A DNA stretch of 64,000 bases from an uncultured Porticoccus sp. (GTDB lineage: Bacteria > Pseudomonadota > Gammaproteobacteria > Pseudomonadales > Porticoccaceae): contig CAMYLT010000002.1 of assembly GCA_947259505.1 (NCBI GenBank), positions 248,001 through 312,000 on the forward strand. Reading direction: 5' to 3'. The notes under the pieces are model-generated. The model saw nothing but the letters and a program-made list of their open reading frames with translations. It was not told the DNA's origin and did no database searches. The first letter of the stretch is position 1. Every line of letters starts with the position of its first letter. Below are positions 48,438 through 56,890 of this stretch, one piece after another. A program made the translations under genes and the position numbers.

Positions 48438-49178
48438 ATGCTCGCGGATCGATTGGTAGCCCACCGGGGCTACCCCAAGCACTACCCGGAAAATACCCTG
48501 CTGGGAATGACTGCGGCCATTGAGGCCGGAGCACATTTTATCGAGACCGATATTCTGTTCAGCGCCGACCAACAACCGGTGCTCTACCACGACAATCTGA
48601 TGACTCGCATCAGTGGTGAAGAAAATGCCATTCATCTACTCACCCTCGACGAACTGATCAACCGCCCCGCCCATGAACCGGCACGGCTCGGCAATCAGTT
48701 TGTGGGCCAGACCATTACCCGCCTGCATGACCTCGCCACCCTGTTGGCACAACATCCCCAGGTCACCGCCTTTATCGAAATGAAGCGCAGCGGGTTACAT
48801 ATCGTTGGCCTCGAAGCAGCCTACGATATCGTCACCCGAATCCTCGCCCCGGTACGGGAACAATGCGTTTTGATCAGCTTCAGCGATGAATTTATCGACT
48901 ACGCTCACCAGCAGGGTTTCCCAAGACTGGGACTGGTACTGAAGGACTGGGAGGAACGCCAGGGTGAATTGATTCGTAACCTGCAGCCTGAATTTGTCTT
49001 CTGTGACGCAGAGAAAGTGCCCGAAGGAGCTACGCTGGATGAAATCCCTGCCACTTGTGTGATCTACGAGGTGGAGGACCCGGATCAGGCCATTGACTGG
49101 TTCAATCGCGGTGCCGACATGGTGGAAACCTTCGACATCGGCGGCATGCTGGAAAACCTGGCACATCGAGCATTCTGA
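48438..49178 (+). CDS. Glycerophosphodiester phosphodiesterase
   Basis: This hydrolyses glycerophosphodiesters to sn-glycerol 3-phosphate and an alcohol. From ATG 48438 it has 246 residues (48426 is a possible earlier start). The catalytic HRGYPKHYPENTL region supplies the first histidine, and IETDILFSADQQPVLYHDNL provides the acidic metal ligands and the second histidine. No signal peptide is seen, so it is cytosolic (UgpQ-like). It is followed 2 bases later by a GlpD-like gene and then a convergent FGGY kinase, a coherent glycerol-phosphate unit. Confidence 0.92.
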   Translation: MLADRLVAHRGYPKHYPENTLLGMTAAIEAGAHFIETDILFSADQQPVLYHDNLMTRISGEENAIHLLTLDELINRPAHEPARLGNQFVGQTITRLHDLATLLAQHPQVTAFIEMKRSGLHIVGLEAAYDIVTRILAPVREQCVLISFSDEFIDYAHQQGFPRLGLVLKDWEERQGELIRNLQPEFVFCDAEKVPEGATLDEIPATCVIYEVEDPDQAIDWFNRGADMVETFDIGGMLENLAHRAF

Positions 49179-49180
49179 AC

Positions 49181-50383
49181 TTGAACCGCGAGTTGCCCTC
49201 GACCAACAACACCGCTGAACCGCCTTTTGACGTACTGGTGGTCGGCGGTGGTATTCAGGGTGCAGGTGTTGCCCAGGCTGCACAGGCCGCCGGATATCGC
49301 ACGCTGGTGGTGGAAAAAGCCACTTGGGCCGCAGGCACCTCCAGCAAATCCAGCAAACTGATTCACGGTGGTTTGCGCTACCTGCAAAGTGGCGATTTTT
49401 CACTGGTGCGGGAAAGCCTGCACGAACGCGCCCTGCTACTGAAACTGGCCCCCCAACTGGTACACGGCAACTGGTTCACCATCCCCATATACCGCAACTC
49501 CCACTACCGTCCCTGGCAGATTCGCGCTGGACTCAGCCTCTATTGGCTACTCACTGGCTGCCGGGAAGAAGGCCGCTTTGAAGTGATTCCCAAGTCCGAG
49601 TGGTCTCAACTAACCGGGTTGAAAACCGAGGGGTTACAAACGGTGTTTCGCTATCGGGATGCCCAGACCGACGATGCCAAACTCACGGCAGCAGTGATCC
49701 AGTCCGCCGTATCTCTCGGAGCAAAAACTCGCTGTCCCGCGACACTACTGGCTGCGGAGGAAGCGTCCGATGGCTACAGGGTGCAGCTAGAAAGCAACGA
49801 GGGTGTCGAGACAGTCTATTGCCGCCTGCTGGTCAATGCCGCAGGTCCGTGGATCAACCGTGTTGCCGAGCGAGTTTCACCGCACCCCGATCACCTCGAT
49901 ATCGAACTGGTACAAGGCGCACATCTGGTTCTGGAGCACAAAATCAGCGACCAGTGTTTCTACCTAGAATCCCCAGAGGATGGCCGCGCGGTGTTTGTCC
50001 TGCCCTGGTATGAAGGCACCCTGCTCGGCACCACCGAAACAGCTTTTAATGGCGACCCGGATCAAGCCGCCACCACCCAGGAAGAAAAGCGTTACCTGCT
50101 TAATGTGCTGTACCACTATTTTCCCGACTATCGGGGGGCGGTCTGCGGCGACATGGCGGGACTGCGGGTGCTGCCCAAGGAACAGGCGGGCTTTCACTAC
50201 CGCAGCCGCGAGGTACAGTTTGTGACGTCTGATCGTTATCTCGCCATTTACGGCGGCAAGCTGACCGGCTACCGCGCCACTGCCGAAAAGGCTATGCAAC
50301 AAATTAGCAAAATGCTCGGCAACACCACTAAACAGGCCGACACCCGTACTCTGCCCTTGACCCTACCGCCAGAAAACAACTAA
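49181..50383 (+). CDS. Short GlpD-like FAD-dependent glycerol-3-phosphate dehydrogenase
   Basis: The 400 residues match the FAD-binding part of GlpD. DVLVVGGGIQGAGVAQAAQAA binds FAD, and AGTSSKSSKLIHGGLRYLQ and LLVNAAGPWINRVAE are GlpD signatures. YGGKLTGYRATAEKA near the end is shared. E. coli GlpD has about 500 residues, and the C-terminal helical domain is missing here, ending soon after TLPLTLPP. The start is TTG, 2 bases after the phosphodiesterase stop, so translation is probably coupled. It would feed electrons to quinone if active. Whether it needs a partner is unknown. Confidence 0.85.
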   Translation: MNRELPSTNNTAEPPFDVLVVGGGIQGAGVAQAAQAAGYRTLVVEKATWAAGTSSKSSKLIHGGLRYLQSGDFSLVRESLHERALLLKLAPQLVHGNWFTIPIYRNSHYRPWQIRAGLSLYWLLTGCREEGRFEVIPKSEWSQLTGLKTEGLQTVFRYRDAQTDDAKLTAAVIQSAVSLGAKTRCPATLLAAEEASDGYRVQLESNEGVETVYCRLLVNAAGPWINRVAERVSPHPDHLDIELVQGAHLVLEHKISDQCFYLESPEDGRAVFVLPWYEGTLLGTTETAFNGDPDQAATTQEEKRYLLNVLYHYFPDYRGAVCGDMAGLRVLPKEQAGFHYRSREVQFVTSDRYLAIYGGKLTGYRATAEKAMQQISKMLGNTTKQADTRTLPLTLPPENN

Positions 50384-50397
50384 TAACCGCTCCCCGG

Positions 50398-51840
50398 CTA
50401 TAGCGTATCCGCAGTGGCATCTGCCATCGCCAGCAGCCAATGTTTAAAGCGCAGCTCAAGCTCCGTATTGGGTTCCGGTGAAAAATACAGAAAATCTTCC
50501 CGCAGCTGCCAGCCGCCCGGCTGCCCCGCCAACAGATAGGCCGCCCCCCGCGCAGTGGCTTCCGGTTCCGGATTGAGAAACACCGGCAAACCACACAAGT
50601 CTGCCAGACGCTGGCAGAAGCCATGCAGCTCCGACAAGCCTCCACTGAGGACAATCTCGGTAAACGGCCCACCCATTTCGCTAAGCCTCAGAAAGTTGAC
50701 CCTTAGCAGAAATACGATACTTTCCAGCACGGCCACCATCCCGGACTCAGGGCTTTGCTGATTGAAGTACATAAACCGACTGGAGAAATCACTGCGCCAA
50801 TAGGGCGCGCCCAGCCCGCCAACGCCATTTAAAAATAGTGGAATATCGGTGGCCGCACGACACCATTTGTCCAGATGCAGTTGATAGTCGTCGACACCCA
50901 ACTCAACCGCTTGCCGTTCCAGTGCACTGGCGGCGCCGTTGACGGTGCCCTCCGCCACAAACCAGCGCTTTTTCGGCGACTGATACACCAGCGTCTTGAG
51001 CAGGCCCGGTGGCGCAGGCTGGGCTTCTGGCCAGGTCGCCGCAATAAAAGCCCCGGTACCGGCATTGATATACACCCGCTCCCCGTGTAACGGCCCGGCA
51101 CCGAAAAAGGCAGCGTTCTGGTCGCCGTTGAGCAGTTGAACCGGAACGGACGTATCACCCACAGCCAGGGTGCCGAACTCGCTGGCGCTGGGCTGTACCG
51201 GCGGGAGAATCTGTTGAGAAATTCCAAATTGGGAGAGCAACGTCTTATCCCACTGACCACTGTTGAGATTCAGCAACAAAGTACGCTGGGCATTGCCGGG
51301 ATCAACGGCAAAGTGATGTTCTCGCGTGAGGGCGAACAGCAGATAACTCGCCAACGGCCCACAGGCCAAGCGCTGCTCGGCCAATGCCTCACCAACGGCG
51401 GGAAGGGTATCCAGGCACCAGCGCAACTTGCTGGCACCGTAATGGGCGTTGGGACGCAAACCGGTACGTTCCGCCACCTCACCATCATTCAACTGCAGCT
51501 TCGCCAGCAGATCGGCAGCACGGGTATCCTGCCAACTCAGTACTGGTGACAACGGCCTGCCGCCCTGTCGATCCCAGCACACCAGGCTGGAGCGCTGGGT
51601 TACCAGCGCAGCCGCTTTCAATTTATGGAGTTCTGCCCCCAGTTGTTCTGGCAGCTGGTCGAGCAAGGTGCGGATGGAAGCCACCATTTCCACTGGGTCC
51701 TGCTCCACCCTGCCCGGCCCCGGATATCGTGTCTCCACCGACTCACGCAGCAGCAGGCGCTGTTCGCCAACGGCATCAAATACCAGCAGGCGGCTACTCT
51801 GGCCACCCTGGTCAATCACCAGAAAAAGGGAATCACTCAT
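50398..51840 (-). CDS. FGGY-family carbohydrate kinase (glycerol kinase-like)
   Basis: The 480 residues from ATG 51838-51840 have VIDQGGQSSRLLVFD (ATP-binding N-half start), SWQDTRAADLL with the conserved aspartate, GDQNAAFFGAGP, YINAGTGAF and the FGGY-type C-half motif EIVLSGGLSEL. Glycerol kinase is the closest reading given GlpD and phosphodiesterase alongside, but the standard GlpK sequence is not clearly present, so another polyol or sugar is possible. It converges with the GlpD-like gene, 15 bases apart. A start one codon upstream (GTG) is possible. Confidence 0.8.
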   Translation of the reverse strand: MSDSLFLVIDQGGQSSRLLVFDAVGEQRLLLRESVETRYPGPGRVEQDPVEMVASIRTLLDQLPEQLGAELHKLKAAALVTQRSSLVCWDRQGGRPLSPVLSWQDTRAADLLAKLQLNDGEVAERTGLRPNAHYGASKLRWCLDTLPAVGEALAEQRLACGPLASYLLFALTREHHFAVDPGNAQRTLLLNLNSGQWDKTLLSQFGISQQILPPVQPSASEFGTLAVGDTSVPVQLLNGDQNAAFFGAGPLHGERVYINAGTGAFIAATWPEAQPAPPGLLKTLVYQSPKKRWFVAEGTVNGAASALERQAVELGVDDYQLHLDKWCRAATDIPLFLNGVGGLGAPYWRSDFSSRFMYFNQQSPESGMVAVLESIVFLLRVNFLRLSEMGGPFTEIVLSGGLSELHGFCQRLADLCGLPVFLNPEPEATARGAAYLLAGQPGGWQLREDFLYFSPEPNTELELRFKHWLLAMADATADTL

Positions 51841-51860
51841 CACTGTATTAAAGCAAAGTT

Positions 51861-52094
51861 TTAGTCGCGGCGAACGGGATATAAGTGATTACAGCAACCC
51901 GCAAACAGCGGGTCGCGCAGCTGGTAGGGCAAAAGCAGCATGAATTCACCCTTTTTGATTTTGACATCCAGCGGGTTAATGCTGGCGGCGTGAACTTCAA
52001 CCAACAGGTCATCATCCCGCAACATCGGCTCCGGCAGATCGCCAATCCGGCCACCGCCCTTTTTGCCATAGCCATCAATAATGAATGCCTTCAT
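51861..52094 (-). pseudogene. Truncated zinc-free quinone oxidoreductase/MDR fragment
   Basis: The first 55 or so residues are the N-terminus of an NADP-dependent quinone oxidoreductase (MKAFIIDGYGKKGGG, LPEPMLRDDDLLVEVHAASI, NPLDVKIKKGEF). In intact relatives an LPYXLPLVLGNDVAG segment follows. Here the frame passes into LLPYQLRDPLFAGCC and stops at 77 residues. The catalytic and cofactor domains (about 260 residues) are absent. The loss is either a deletion joining it to unrelated DNA or decay. The original partner may have been the hydrolase/MaoC genes nearby. Confidence 0.8.
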
Positions 52095-52155
52095 GATATT
52101 TTCCCCGCTAAATGGTTAACCAGACCCGCCATGCACATGGTCGAATATGGTCCGA

Positions 52156-53019
52156 TCATGCGGTTGCCAAAAAATAGTCAATCTGCGCCGCCACTTCCTG
52201 CGGGTGTTGCTGGTGGGGCCCGTGACCGGCATTGGGGTACATGGCCAACTGGGCGTTGGGAAGCTCCCGGTACAGTACCCAGTGGTTCTTCGCCGGAAAA
52301 AAGGGATCGCGATCCCCGGACACGATCAGCGCCGGTTGCCGCAGTTCATTCAGGCGACTGTAGTGACCACTCGCCCCGCCCATGAAATCCCCAATTAGCT
52401 GTGCCATCACACCCATCACCTCCGGCCCGACCACCGGTTCCAGGTCTTCACTGCGGGCCATGACCCGCTCAATAAACGCCTGCGTTTCCTGTTCATGGCC
52501 AACCGCAAAGAACAGGTAGCGGATATCTTCAAAGCTGTACTCCGTTTGTGTCGCAATGTTGAAGACGATATCGGTTGGCGGTTCATTGTCGGGATTGCCG
52601 CCCGCGCCGGTGCCGACCAACACCACCTTGCGCACCAATGTTGGTTCGGCCATGGCGATGGCCTGAGCGACAAAGCCGCCCATTGAGAAGCCCAACACAT
52701 CGACGCTGTTATAGCCCAGCGCCTTCACGAAGTCGGCGGCGTTTCGGGCCTTCTCATCCACGCTAGTCGCGGCATAACCTGTCGAGGTGCCGATCCCCGC
52801 ATCGCTGAACAGGATGACACGGCGCGTCCTGGCCATTTCGTCCACAAAGCCGGGGTCCCAGTCATCCAGGGTACCGCGGAAACGCTGTAGAAAGACCACA
52901 GGCGTCGGGTCCGAGGGATTCGCTTGACCCAATTCACGATAGGCATAGCGAACACCACTGACGTCAATATGTTTGGTGCTAATGGTGTAGGCCTGGATGC
53001 CATTGTCGACGTTGGTCAT
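52156..53019 (-). CDS. Alpha/beta-fold hydrolase
   Basis: The 287 residues form an alpha/beta hydrolase with nucleophile elbow GFSMGG (Ser near 110), oxyanion region VVFLQRFRGTLDDWD and a C-terminal histidine in NAGHGPHQQHP; the aspartate lies in VSGDRDPFFPAKN. Families with this pattern include haloperoxidase-like esterases and C-C bond hydrolases, so the substrate is open. Translation starts at ATG 53019 with AGGAG before it. MaoC is 15 bases upstream on the same strand, and the pair likely forms a TetR-controlled unit. Confidence 0.85.
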   Translation of the reverse strand: MTNVDNGIQAYTISTKHIDVSGVRYAYRELGQANPSDPTPVVFLQRFRGTLDDWDPGFVDEMARTRRVILFSDAGIGTSTGYAATSVDEKARNAADFVKALGYNSVDVLGFSMGGFVAQAIAMAEPTLVRKVVLVGTGAGGNPDNEPPTDIVFNIATQTEYSFEDIRYLFFAVGHEQETQAFIERVMARSEDLEPVVGPEVMGVMAQLIGDFMGGASGHYSRLNELRQPALIVSGDRDPFFPAKNHWVLYRELPNAQLAMYPNAGHGPHQQHPQEVAAQIDYFLATA

Positions 53020-53034
53020 GTGTTACTCCTGAAT

Positions 53035-53505
53035 TTAATCGTGGTGTTTTGTTGATGATGCAGGGCGGCAGGGGACGAATAGATTTGCTACAAACACCTG
53101 CACGGGTTCGTTGTGCTGATTCAGCGTAGTGCTCTTCACCTTGAGAATTCCCCTCTCGGGGGAGGATTTGGAGACGCTGGTCTCCAGTACTTCGCTTTCG
53201 ACCCGCAACTCATCCCCCGGTCGCACCGGTCGCGGCCAGCTCAATTCTTCAAAGCCGGCGCCGACGATTCCCCAGGCGGGCTTGAAATCGCTATCGACCA
53301 ATAACTTCATCGTGATCGCTGCGGTGTGCCAACCGCTGGCGGCGAGACCGCCAAATATCGAATGACTGCAAGCGCCTTCATCGAGATGAAACGGTTGCGG
53401 GTCGAACTCGGCGGCAAAACTTTTAATGCGCTCAGCGTCGATGCAAACTCGGCCGGAACTGAATTGTTGTCCCACCGCAAAATCTTCCAGGTATCGCTCG
53501 GTCAT
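53035..53505 (-). CDS. MaoC family dehydratase
   Basis: The 156 residues match a hot-dog-fold (R)-specific hydratase. FAAEFDPQPFHLDEGAC carries the catalytic Asp and His, and GGLAASGWHTAAITM follows. FVPCRPA ends the protein. MaoC enzymes hydrate enoyl-CoA in beta-oxidation variants or polyhydroxyalkanoate supply. The substrate here is unknown. It is the first gene of the MaoC-hydrolase unit, transcribed leftward from the operator region shared with tetR. Confidence 0.88.
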   Translation of the reverse strand: MTERYLEDFAVGQQFSSGRVCIDAERIKSFAAEFDPQPFHLDEGACSHSIFGGLAASGWHTAAITMKLLVDSDFKPAWGIVGAGFEELSWPRPVRPGDELRVESEVLETSVSKSSPERGILKVKSTTLNQHNEPVQVFVANLFVPCRPASSTKHHD

Positions 53506-53530
53506 ATCGGCTACCTCACCAGCGAACAGT

Positions 53531-53550
53531 TATATGACGATCATCATAAT
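53531..53550. promoter_or_regulatory. TetR-type operator copy 1
   Basis: TATATGAC-GATC-ATCATAAT resembles the perfect palindrome of copy 2 with two changes in the right half. It lies 25 bases from copy 2, about 2.5 helix turns, on the maoC side of the divergent promoter region. Confidence 0.6.
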
Positions 53551-53579
53551 TGAATTATATGACACTCGTCATATATAAT
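53550..53579 (+). promoter_or_regulatory. Putative tetR promoter overlapping operator 2
   Basis: TTGAAT (53550-53555), an 18-base spacer, then TATAAT (53574-53579) precede the tetR start by about 36 bases. The perfect palindrome fills the spacer, so bound regulator would block it: autorepression is expected. Confidence 0.6.
53556..53575. promoter_or_regulatory. TetR-type operator copy 2 (perfect palindrome)
   Basis: TATATGAC-ACTC-GTCATATA is a perfect 8-4-8 inverted repeat, the size expected for a TetR dimer, between the maoC and tetR start codons and inside the tetR promoter spacer. Confidence 0.75.
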
Positions 53580-53615
53580 GTCACGCAGTTTACCGGCACA
53601 CCAAAGGAGCGCGAG

Positions 53616-54182
53616 ATGAAAGTGACCAGAGAGCAAGCTGCCCAGAACCGGGAACGGATTGTCGAGGCCGCCGCCCAGCTATTTCGCGAGCGGGGTTTTG
53701 ACGGTATTGGAGTCGCCGGCCTTATGAAAGAGGTGGGCCTCACCCACGGCGGTTTCTACGGCCACTTCGCCTCTAAAGATGATCTGATTGCCGAAGCGTC
53801 CGCCTGTGCCCTCAAACGCTCACTGACAGACTGGAACGAGTTCGTGGAGCGCGCATCGGGTGATGCGCTGTCTGCCATTGCCGGTCGCTATCTGAGTCGC
53901 AACCATCGCGACAACCCCGGTGAAGGTTGTCTGCTGGCCGCGCTTGGACCGGACCTGTCGCGACAGGGACCGGCCGTCAGGCATGCCGCTACCGATGCCA
54001 TACGCGCTGCTCTCGACTTTATGACCAAGCTCGTGCCAGGCAAATCCAAAGCGGCAAAAAGACAGAAAGCCATCAGTGCCTACGCAACCCTGGTGGGCAC
54101 CATGGTCATGGCGAGAATCGTGGACGACTCCGAGTTTTCACAGGAAATTCTGGATGCCGGCCGGGTAGCGCTCGAAGAGTGA
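53616..54182 (+). CDS. TetR-family transcriptional regulator
   Basis: From ATG 53616 the product has 188 residues; AGGAGC lies eight bases upstream, and an earlier in-frame start would read through the operator region. MKVTREQAAQNRERIVEAAA begins the helix-turn-helix, GVAGLMKEVGLTHGGFYGHF is the recognition part and the C-terminal ligand pocket has EGCLLAALGPDLSR. It belongs to the NemR/AcrR-like group that senses reactive or hydrophobic ligands, though the ligand is not visible. Two operator copies in the divergent promoter region strongly suggest it represses itself and the maoC-hydrolase unit. Confidence 0.92.
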   Translation: MKVTREQAAQNRERIVEAAAQLFRERGFDGIGVAGLMKEVGLTHGGFYGHFASKDDLIAEASACALKRSLTDWNEFVERASGDALSAIAGRYLSRNHRDNPGEGCLLAALGPDLSRQGPAVRHAATDAIRAALDFMTKLVPGKSKAAKRQKAISAYATLVGTMVMARIVDDSEFSQEILDAGRVALEE

Positions 54183-54353
54183 AGAGCTGGGCTTAAGGAT
54201 TGACTCAGATAAGATTCCAATAGCGGGATAGCGGCTTTCAAGTAGCCATTGTTGCTGTACCCATAGGGCTGTGATCCCGTTGCAACAGTTTCTTCACTTG
54301 CAAAAGAACCTGTACTTTTTTCCCAACAACCTCTTTGTTTTTTAAAACGACCA

Positions 54354-54827
54354 TTAACCCAGCAACAGCCCATTTTCGATGGGGATGAACACACTGGCAG
54401 CATTGATAAGCGATGCGGCGGTCAGTTTGGGCACGCCGTAGACCTCGACCACTTTCCCTTTCTCCACCAGCTTGTTTACCAGTAGGTCAAAATCGCCATC
54501 CCCGGACACCAGCACCACCACGTCCGCTGCTGCGGCGTACTCCATGGCATCGATGGTGATGCCGACATCCCAGTCGCCCTTGGCAGAACCGTCCGAGCGC
54601 TGAATAAAATTCTTCAGTTTCACCTCGAAGCCGATGGCCCGCAGAATATTCTGAAACTCGCGCTGTTTCTGGTCGCCTCGTTCCGTGGCATAGGCAATGG
54701 CTTTGACAACCTGTCTGTCGGCGGTGGCCCGCGACCAGAAGGCGTTGTAGTCAAAGTTGCGCCCGTAAGTCTGCCGCGTCGTGTAATAGACATTCTGCAC
54801 ATCCACCAACAGCACCACGTTCTTCAT
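54354..54827 (-). CDS. NYN-domain (PIN-like) protein, LabA/DUF88 group
   Basis: The product has 157 residues from ATG 54827 (54836 is an alternative start). MKNVVLLVDVQNVYY carries the first acidic residue of a PIN-like nuclease site, and GDWDVGITIDAMEYA and VLVSGDGDFDLLVNKL supply more. The C-terminus has VYGVPKLTAASLINAASVFI. Such proteins are predicted RNases, and activity is inferred from the motifs only. Confidence 0.85.
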   Translation of the reverse strand: MKNVVLLVDVQNVYYTTRQTYGRNFDYNAFWSRATADRQVVKAIAYATERGDQKQREFQNILRAIGFEVKLKNFIQRSDGSAKGDWDVGITIDAMEYAAAADVVVLVSGDGDFDLLVNKLVEKGKVVEVYGVPKLTAASLINAASVFIPIENGLLLG

Positions 54828-54925
54828 CGCCAGCATCCCGGTTAATCAATAGCGGGGCATTACAGAACAGCGCGGGCGGTTACTCAAGGGAAAACTCGAC
54901 TTTCCGGCTGGCAGGGACAAAAGAA

Positions 54926-54991
54926 TTACGGCACCAGCGCCTCACTTAATCGCAGGGGATGACCCACACCGTGAAAGACCATGGCGCGCAT
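54926..54991 (-). pseudogene. Possible remnant of a zinc alcohol dehydrogenase N-terminus
   Basis: A 21-codon frame reads MRAMVFHGVGHPLRLSEALVP and stops. The first 15 residues match the usual N-terminus of medium-chain zinc alcohol dehydrogenases. No catalytic residues follow on either side. Short length makes chance possible. It lies in an otherwise featureless 247-base gap between the NYN gene and the M48 protease gene. Confidence 0.3.
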
Positions 54992-55074
54992 GGTAATGGG
55001 CAAGCGCTTTTCCCCCACGAATGATTGCCCTCCCTAAGGCTGTTTTTCCCTGACCAAAGCCGCATCCCGGCAAG

Positions 55075-56148
55075 CTACTTCCGCTCCGGTAGCAGCTCCG
55101 ATTCGTTAACCAGCTTCCGCTGGATTTCCTCGTGAGCCGCCTTGAGATTGGCCCAGCGCTCTGCCGTGGACGGATGGGAGCTACTGTAATGCTCCTTGAT
55201 GCCGTCCGGATGCTCAATTGCCATCCGCCGCCAGAATTCATTCACCACCGCGGTATCCACCCCGGCACTGGCCAGGTAATACATGCCCACATAATCCGCT
55301 TCCCGCTCAAAGTCCTTGCTGTAGAGACTGGCTGCCACATTGCCAAAGGTGCCGCGGGTATTGACGCCATAGCCCGCGGCAATAATGTCGAAAATGCTGC
55401 CCAGCAGGTAATTGCCGGTTAGCTTCTCCATATGCCCCTCGCTGTTGTGGGCGAACTCGTGGGCGATCACTGTCATCAGCTCATCATCGGATTCGGCAAA
55501 GCGGTACATGCCCGCCGTCACATATACCGAGCGACCATCTGCAGCGGCGTTGAGGCTATCGTCTTTTACCAGCATCACCGGGAAGGAACAGGCTTTCACC
55601 GGCACGATGTCCAGTGTCTGAAGCTTACCGGCCCGCTCAATGCCGAGCTCCAGATGCAAATCAGATGTCGGCATGGACAACATTTCCAGGGATCTGGCGA
55701 ACGCCTCGGTAGAGTGGGTATTCGGTATTTCGATACCATTTACCGAACGCACCACATCCAGTTCCCTCAGCCCGGCATAGGCCGCCGGGCTACCGAAAAT
55801 GACGTGAGTGATGACAATGCCTTCTCCCACTCCATACACTCCGGAAAACAGCGCCCGGTCCTTTTCCGCCAGGGCTGACGTATCCTTCCACACCCAGCCG
55901 AAAGAGCGTATTTGATGCTCGGGACACAGCTTCAAGCCACTGGTCCTCAGCCGCCAGGCCAGATCCTGTAAATGTGACTGCCGTTCCAGATAGACCTTCT
56001 CCGCCTCAATCCGTTGCCAACCCTGCTCCTGCAGCACCTCCGTTGCTGAAGGCTGGGCAATCTCCGTGGTCGGGGCACAGCCGGCCAGCACCATGGTCAA
56101 ACACACCAATGCAGTAGAAAAACATAACCTGCCGCATGTCAACATCAT
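55075..56148 (-). CDS. M48-family metalloprotease lipoprotein with a PDZ domain
   Basis: The 357 residues from ATG 56148 start with a lipoprotein signal (lipobox VLAGC). The numbers here count from the GTG one codon upstream, so Cys is 25 there. A PDZ-like domain spans about 107-180 (GEGIVITHVIFGSPAAYAG). The protease domain carries HEFAH (231-235) and a later acidic ligand in FEREADYVGMYY. M48 proteases with this layout are envelope quality-control enzymes. An N-terminal PDZ before the protease domain is the less common order. No neighbouring gene suggests a substrate. Confidence 0.85.
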   Translation of the reverse strand: MMLTCGRLCFSTALVCLTMVLAGCAPTTEIAQPSATEVLQEQGWQRIEAEKVYLERQSHLQDLAWRLRTSGLKLCPEHQIRSFGWVWKDTSALAEKDRALFSGVYGVGEGIVITHVIFGSPAAYAGLRELDVVRSVNGIEIPNTHSTEAFARSLEMLSMPTSDLHLELGIERAGKLQTLDIVPVKACSFPVMLVKDDSLNAAADGRSVYVTAGMYRFAESDDELMTVIAHEFAHNSEGHMEKLTGNYLLGSIFDIIAAGYGVNTRGTFGNVAASLYSKDFEREADYVGMYYLASAGVDTAVVNEFWRRMAIEHPDGIKEHYSSSHPSTAERWANLKAAHEEIQRKLVNESELLPERK

Positions 56149-56262
56149 CACTCACACAGGCCTTCAAGCGGCTTGAACAACAGCCCTCTCCCAACCGTAA
56201 AACAGTCAGGTTTCCATTATTAAATATAGAAGAAACGGGCAGTGGAAAGGTGGTTGCGGTGG

Positions 56263-56814
56263 TCAGGGTATCGCAGGATCAGTGAGTAACAGCGTGACAT
56301 CGACCACAGAGCCCTCCGAGTGGCGCTGCACGGGCAGCCCCAGGTGCAACAGCACTTCCAGCATCTTGCGGTTCTCGCCCATCACCGTGGCGCGAAACTC
56401 CGCCACACCGGCGGCCCGCGCCACCTGCACCAGATGCTGTAACAAAACAGTGGCAACCCCGCGCCCGTGATAGGCGTCGTCAACTGTCAGGGTAATCTCG
56501 GCGGCTCGCACAGGCTCGTCCGCGCAGAGAAAGTAACGACCGACACCGACAACCAGCGACTTATCCTCATCAATCGCCACCAGCGCCACATGCCGGTCGA
56601 AATCGATCTCGGTGAAATACACCAATTCCTGGGGCGAGAGCTCATGCTTGTGTCGGAAGAAACGGAAGTAGGCGGATTCGGGGCTGAGCCGTTGCAGGCC
56701 CGCCTGCAATGACGCCTTGTCATCGGGACGGATGGAACGTATCAGCAACTCGTGACCATCGAGCAAATGGTCTCGCACCGAATAGTTGCGCAGTATTCCC
56801 GGTGTTACATCCAT
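56263..56814 (-). CDS. GNAT-family N-acetyltransferase
   Basis: The 183 residues have the GNAT fold: LIRSIRPDDKASLQAGLQRL at the start, VDDAYHGRGVATVLLQHL (acetyl-CoA pyrophosphate loop, R-G-X-A) and GVAEFRATVMGENRKMLEVL. It resembles the acyltransferase domain of protein acetyltransferases such as Pat, without the large AMP-binding domain. Substrate unknown. Confidence 0.85.
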   Translation of the reverse strand: MDVTPGILRNYSVRDHLLDGHELLIRSIRPDDKASLQAGLQRLSPESAYFRFFRHKHELSPQELVYFTEIDFDRHVALVAIDEDKSLVVGVGRYFLCADEPVRAAEITLTVDDAYHGRGVATVLLQHLVQVARAAGVAEFRATVMGENRKMLEVLLHLGLPVQRHSEGSVVDVTLLLTDPAIP

Positions 56815-56890
56815 CTTTTCCAGCCACCTGTCGTGAATGCACCAGTCACAGCAAAGGGATTAACGGGAGTGCCGTGGTAATGATCCATGA

